A stretch of 41,486 bases of DNA from Chloroflexota bacterium (GTDB lineage: Bacteria > Chloroflexota > Anaerolineae > J036 > Brachytrichaceae). Both the position numbers and the translations under genes were made by a program. Of this stretch, positions 38,394 through 41,486 are shown in pieces. The DNA lies in assembly GCA_023382055.1 (NCBI GenBank), contig JAMCQN010000024.1:1-41486 (forward strand), given 5' to 3'. The notes under the pieces were generated by a model. That model saw only the letters and a program-made list of their open reading frames with translations, did not search any database and was not told the DNA's origin. Each line of letters starts with the position of its first letter. Position 1 is the stretch's first letter.

Positions 38394-41147
38394 ATGATAG
38401 AGATAGGGACAATTCTCACCATTCTCCTGATACTGCTTATCACCTGCGGGGTGATCTGGGCAGGGCTCTATTACGCAGGGCTGCAGTACAGGCGCCGCTA
38501 CAGTGAAAGGGCTATCGTTATCTCGCACGACCTGCACGACCTGTCAGCATACTTGTCCACCCTGAATCAGTTCGCGACGCAGGCGCCCAGAGAAGACGCT
38601 CTGCCCTATGGACCGCTGGTCATGGATCTCAAGCTCAGGCTGCGGCACGCGCAGGAGGCTTATGAAGGCGCCGTGGCTCAATTACAGGTCATGCAGCAGG
38701 CCGAACCGCTCATTCCGATAAACCGGCTGGATCAGATGCTCGCCATCCTGCACCAGTTGCGCGCCTGGCGCCGGCATCTCTTTCACGCCGGCGCGCTGGC
38801 TGTCCAGGTCGGCATACTCCAGAACGAAGTGGGCGGCGCACTCCAGCAGGCAGAAACCATTCGGCTTCTGCCGTTAGGGGTGGCCGGCCGCGTGCGCAAT
38901 GTGCTGGGCGCTACGGAACGCGCCGCCCGAATCTGCCAGACGCTTCAGCGCGTCGGGGTTATCGGCGGCGCGATCGAGCGACTGATAGCCACAATCCGGC
39001 AGCATCAGTCCGTGATCGATCAGTTGCCCGCCTGCTTCAAACAACCCTCGGATGACACGGTGCTGTCAAGTGCGACTCCGGACAGCACGCGCGACGCCTG
39101 GCACACATTGAGCAGCCTGGAAAGACCGGTCATGGATGCGCTGCGCCGGACGCAGGAATGGCAGACCACTTACGATGAAGCCGCGAAAGTGATTGATATT
39201 CTGCAGACCGAACAGGCCACGGCTAAACGCGTGCTCGATCAGTTGCCGTCATCGATTGATACCAGCCGTCATAACGCCGAATTCAAAGAGCTGCGCGGGC
39301 GCACCGAGGCCATCCTCACCGCATGGCAGTCGCCCGACATAGAGCGTATTGCGGATCTCTCCGATGCAGGGATGAAGCAAATCCTGGCCTTGCAGCAATG
39401 GGCTGTCGGCCTCATGTCGGTCCATAAAACCTATCAGGGGCTGGAGCTGGCGGTCAGTTCCAACCGCGACCTGATCAGCCGCATCGGCGCATCGATGAAT
39501 GCGCTGTCACAGGCGCAGGAATGCCCCGTGGATTGGGTTGTCAGCATGGCGGAACTCGAGCAGATCAACGGCGTGCACGGCGACATCGGCGATACCAATC
39601 TATCGCGGATGCCTGCCAGGCTGGTGACGGATCTGGACAATGCGCTGGACCTTGGGCTGCGCGCGCAGAAACTGGAAAGCCGCGTGCAGGACATGGCTGA
39701 AAGCCACGATCAACTGGTGGCGCTGCTGGCCAACCCGGAATTCCAGGCGCGCGACGGCTGGTTCCACGATGCCGCCGCGCTGCATATCGAGGCGATGGCT
39801 TTCGCAACGGACAACTGGTCCGATCAGGACGGGTTGGTCACATTGAAATCGGACGCGACGACGCTGCTGAAGAAGGAACAGGAATTGCATCCGCTGATCG
39901 CCAACGAACCGCTGCCCGAAGATGAACTGGAGCAATGGATCATGCACGCAGGCGCCTACCTGCGCGAGCGGCGCGGCCTGCGATCACGCCTGGAGAGCAT
40001 CAGCCGAACGCTCAACAAGATCGGGCGCGCCGAAGCGGATGCGCAAACGCAGGTTACTGCAGCGATCGTCGAGATGGGCCGCCTCGAGCAAAACATCGCT
40101 CAGAGTATCCGCGCTTCGGCAGTCATCAGCGTCTGGAATGAAACCATGTCGTTGCGCGACGATGGCAGGCACATGGCCGAAGCGCTGGAAGATCGTTTGA
40201 CGGGCACTGTGATGGAAAAAGCCACGGCCGTCGCGCAATGGGTTCTCGAGTGCGCCGATACGCTGCACAGCCTGTTCACAGCGGTCAAAGCGGAAGCAGA
40301 CAATGCGCAACACAGCCTGATGGCGCAGGTGGAAGCGTTGAGTGAGATTGCGCCGCTGGACACGGAGCCGAGTATGTTGGCGGCGCAACAATTGCTCAAC
40401 GAGGTTCCGCCGCGCCCAATCGGCGGCAGGAACGCACAGGATGCAGGCAACGCCGTGCAGGATATGGGCGGACTGGTCGATCTGGCTAATGGCGCGTTCG
40501 AGCGCTACACCCGCCTGGTCGAGGCCCTGGACGACCTGGAACACCGCGTTGTCGTACAGGTGGACCCGCGCGTCAACCGCATGGACAACGCGCGCGCCGC
40601 GGCGATCGAAACGCTCAAGGAACTCGAATCGCTGCAGCGGCGCATCCCCAACGTAAGACCGCTGCAAGTCACCTGCAGCGAGGCTGACCAGTTGATCGAT
40701 CTGTACAACCAGGCCGAGGGCGGCCTGCAGGATATGACGGCCAATGCCCGGACCGTAAAATCGGTCGTGAGCCGGCTCGACGGTTTGATCCAGCAGTTCC
40801 AGCACATCGCCAATCATGGCGCGGGCGCGCAGGCGGACATCGAGAATGACCTGGCGCGACTGCAGAACGTATGGCACGAGTACAACCAATGGGTGCGCCA
40901 ACTGAAGCGTTATCGCGATCTGCAGGCGCGCAGCGACACGGCGATGATCGAGGAACTTAATGCGAGGCTGGCGGATATCGACCAGCACTTTGTGGATATC
41001 CAGCGCCGTTACAAGGGCCGCCCATTACCTCTGGATTCCGCCTGCCGTGAACTGGAAATGCTGTTGAATGACACCGGTCACGACATTGAGGTGCCGCGCG
41101 ACAACGGCGTCGAGGTGATCACCATGCAGACCATCCTGTCGGCATAA
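38394..41147 (+). CDS. Large N-terminally anchored helical protein with EzrA-like architecture
   Basis: A 917-residue protein. A single membrane helix at residues 5-27 (GTILTILLILLITCGVIWAG) is followed by a short basic stretch (YRRRYSER) that orients the rest to the cytoplasm. The remaining 880 residues are almost wholly helical, rich in Leu, Gln, Glu, Ala and Arg with heptad-like spacing and no Pro/Gly-rich domains. This is the layout of EzrA, the septation-ring regulator of Firmicutes, but no clear sequence match is visible, so function is inferred from shape only. It diverges from an L,D-transpeptidase gene by 87 bp, consistent with a role in cell-wall growth or division. Confidence 0.7.
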   Translation: MIEIGTILTILLILLITCGVIWAGLYYAGLQYRRRYSERAIVISHDLHDLSAYLSTLNQFATQAPREDALPYGPLVMDLKLRLRHAQEAYEGAVAQLQVMQQAEPLIPINRLDQMLAILHQLRAWRRHLFHAGALAVQVGILQNEVGGALQQAETIRLLPLGVAGRVRNVLGATERAARICQTLQRVGVIGGAIERLIATIRQHQSVIDQLPACFKQPSDDTVLSSATPDSTRDAWHTLSSLERPVMDALRRTQEWQTTYDEAAKVIDILQTEQATAKRVLDQLPSSIDTSRHNAEFKELRGRTEAILTAWQSPDIERIADLSDAGMKQILALQQWAVGLMSVHKTYQGLELAVSSNRDLISRIGASMNALSQAQECPVDWVVSMAELEQINGVHGDIGDTNLSRMPARLVTDLDNALDLGLRAQKLESRVQDMAESHDQLVALLANPEFQARDGWFHDAAALHIEAMAFATDNWSDQDGLVTLKSDATTLLKKEQELHPLIANEPLPEDELEQWIMHAGAYLRERRGLRSRLESISRTLNKIGRAEADAQTQVTAAIVEMGRLEQNIAQSIRASAVISVWNETMSLRDDGRHMAEALEDRLTGTVMEKATAVAQWVLECADTLHSLFTAVKAEADNAQHSLMAQVEALSEIAPLDTEPSMLAAQQLLNEVPPRPIGGRNAQDAGNAVQDMGGLVDLANGAFERYTRLVEALDDLEHRVVVQVDPRVNRMDNARAAAIETLKELESLQRRIPNVRPLQVTCSEADQLIDLYNQAEGGLQDMTANARTVKSVVSRLDGLIQQFQHIANHGAGAQADIENDLARLQNVWHEYNQWVRQLKRYRDLQARSDTAMIEELNARLADIDQHFVDIQRRYKGRPLPLDSACRELEMLLNDTGHDIEVPRDNGVEVITMQTILSA

Positions 41148-41179
41148 CGCATGATTTATTTGCTCAGCGCCCCGTCCCC

Positions 41180-41255
41180 GATTCAGTTGGCGAAATTGGT
41201 TACGAGAACTCAGACTCCCGGAATCTCCGAGATTCCGGGAGTCTATGCATGATCA
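41180..41255 (+). repeat. 76-bp palindromic dispersed repeat, copy C
   Basis: Begins GATTCAGTTGGCGAAATTGG and holds the perfect 16-1-16 inverted repeat of arm AGACTCCCGGAATCTC at 41212-41244. It matches copy A (22147-22222, other strand) at 69 of 76 positions. In one stem pair T-A here is C-G in copy A, a compensatory change. Confidence 0.85.
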
Positions 41256-41299
41256 GATTGCGCGGTCAGACATCTACCGGGATAGGCTCTAAGTCCCAA

Positions 41300-41391
41300 T
41301 AGTCACGACATCGTGTGTGCTGGAGTAGTCACGACATCGTGTGCGTTCTAATGGTCGATAGTAGTCACGACATCGTGTGCGCTGATGCACA
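41300..41391 (+). repeat. Three direct repeats and a terminal inverted repeat upstream of a transposase
   Basis: TAGTCACGACATCGTGTG occurs at 41300-41317, 41326-41343 and 41362-41379 (start spacings 26 and 36 bp). Each contains the inverted repeat CACGA-CA-TCGTG. An additional TGTGC-N6-GCACA lies at 41376-41391. Multiple identical sites just before a transposase gene are characteristic of transposase-binding sites at the end of a mobile element. Confidence 0.75.
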
Positions 41392-41420
41392 GTTGATTCT
41401 TCCAAAGCGGAGGAATCGAC

Positions 41421-41486
41421 ATGAGCATGAGCGAGCAGGCGCTTCGACAAGAAGCGATTCGACGACGACTGGCAGGCGAACGTCGC
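41421..41486 (+). CDS. Transposase-like HTH protein, N-terminal fragment cut by the window edge
   Basis: ATG at 41421 with CGGAGGA 7 nt upstream opens a frame of 22 codons to the window edge: MSMSEQALRQEAIRRRL then AGERR. The pattern QALRQEAIRRRLAGE resembles the start of homeodomain-like (HTH) IS481-type transposases. With the repeats at 41300-41391 this looks like the left part of a mobile element that continues outside the window. Only 22 codons are visible, so the family is uncertain. Confidence 0.5.
   Translation, partial: MSMSEQALRQEAIRRRLAGERR

Noticed and set aside
39984-40988. 334-codon minus-strand frame within the EzrA-like gene
   Set aside because: Shadow of the long plus-strand gene; no motif, and codon pattern fits the sense strand.
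41300-41379. Possible CRISPR-like array of three 18-bp repeats
   Set aside because: Only three copies, spacers of 8 and 18 bp of unequal length, and a transposase start directly downstream; fits transposon end sites rather than CRISPR.
1-41486. tRNA, rRNA, CRISPR-Cas or prophage genes
   Set aside because: Looked for cloverleaf-like segments, rRNA motifs, cas genes and phage structural genes on both strands and saw none that could be supported by eye.

Overview
The window reads as a chromosome segment of a moderately GC-rich bacterium, most likely a member of the Chloroflexota. Pointers are a fused transaldolase/glucose-6-phosphate isomerase, a DUF5667 protein behind an ECF sigma factor, a two-domain protein disulfide oxidoreductase, Thr/Pro-rich exported proteins and sugar-binding lipoproteins without outer-membrane genes. 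This is inferred from gene content; no rRNA or tRNA gene is visible in the window.

Layout. 1-1362 is a nest of insertion-sequence debris: an IS5-type end, the last codons of an IS3-type integrase, and a complete but dead IS701-type element with matching ends at 232-245 and 1349-1362. It abuts a molybdate operon (padR-modA-modB, minus strand) with no modC visible. 4074-11140 (plus) is a redox and sulfur-trafficking island: glutaredoxin-like protein, lone GroES, thioredoxin-reductase-like flavoprotein, rhodanese, YeiH-type exporter, an HTH-PocR regulator, sulfide:quinone-reductase-like flavoprotein, DUF1641 protein, TusE/DsrC-like protein and DsrE-family protein. 11242-16079 carries lgt, two ECF sigma factor systems (one with a DUF5667 protein, one with a zinc-finger anti-sigma factor) and a protein disulfide oxidoreductase. 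16174-22720 is a mixed stretch: metallo-beta-lactamase-fold hydrolase, XRE-cupin regulator, DUF302 protein, a 52-residue mini-gene resembling an internally deleted DsbA, a methyltransferase, a YgaP-like membrane protein, an SLC13/RCK transporter, an FmdB zinc ribbon and a membrane-anchored rhodanese.

22738-29463 is a sugar-uptake locus: a GntR-LacI hybrid repressor diverging from a solute-binding lipoprotein, two permeases and an intracellular glycoside hydrolase, with clear promoters and a perfect palindromic operator-like site in the divergent region. No ATPase is encoded, so a shared MsiK/UgpC-type ATPase elsewhere is expected. 29648-36956 (minus) holds a broken UroD-family gene and the oxidative pentose-phosphate operon rpiB(broken)-tal/pgi-gnd-zwf-pgl. 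37215-41147 is a divergent pair, a Tat-exported L,D-transpeptidase and a 917-residue membrane-anchored helical protein of EzrA-like architecture. The window ends in the left part of another transposable element with three copies of a CACGA-N2-TCGTG repeat.

Points of most interest: a 76-bp palindromic repeat present at 22147 and 41180 (69 of 76 identical, including a compensatory stem change) with a variant at 37121; the thioredoxin-reductase-like protein without an NADPH-binding signature; the mini-DsbA; an AT-hook-like basic tail on the Tal-Pgi fusion; a multi-hairpin spacer at 12931-13049; and the EzrA-like protein.
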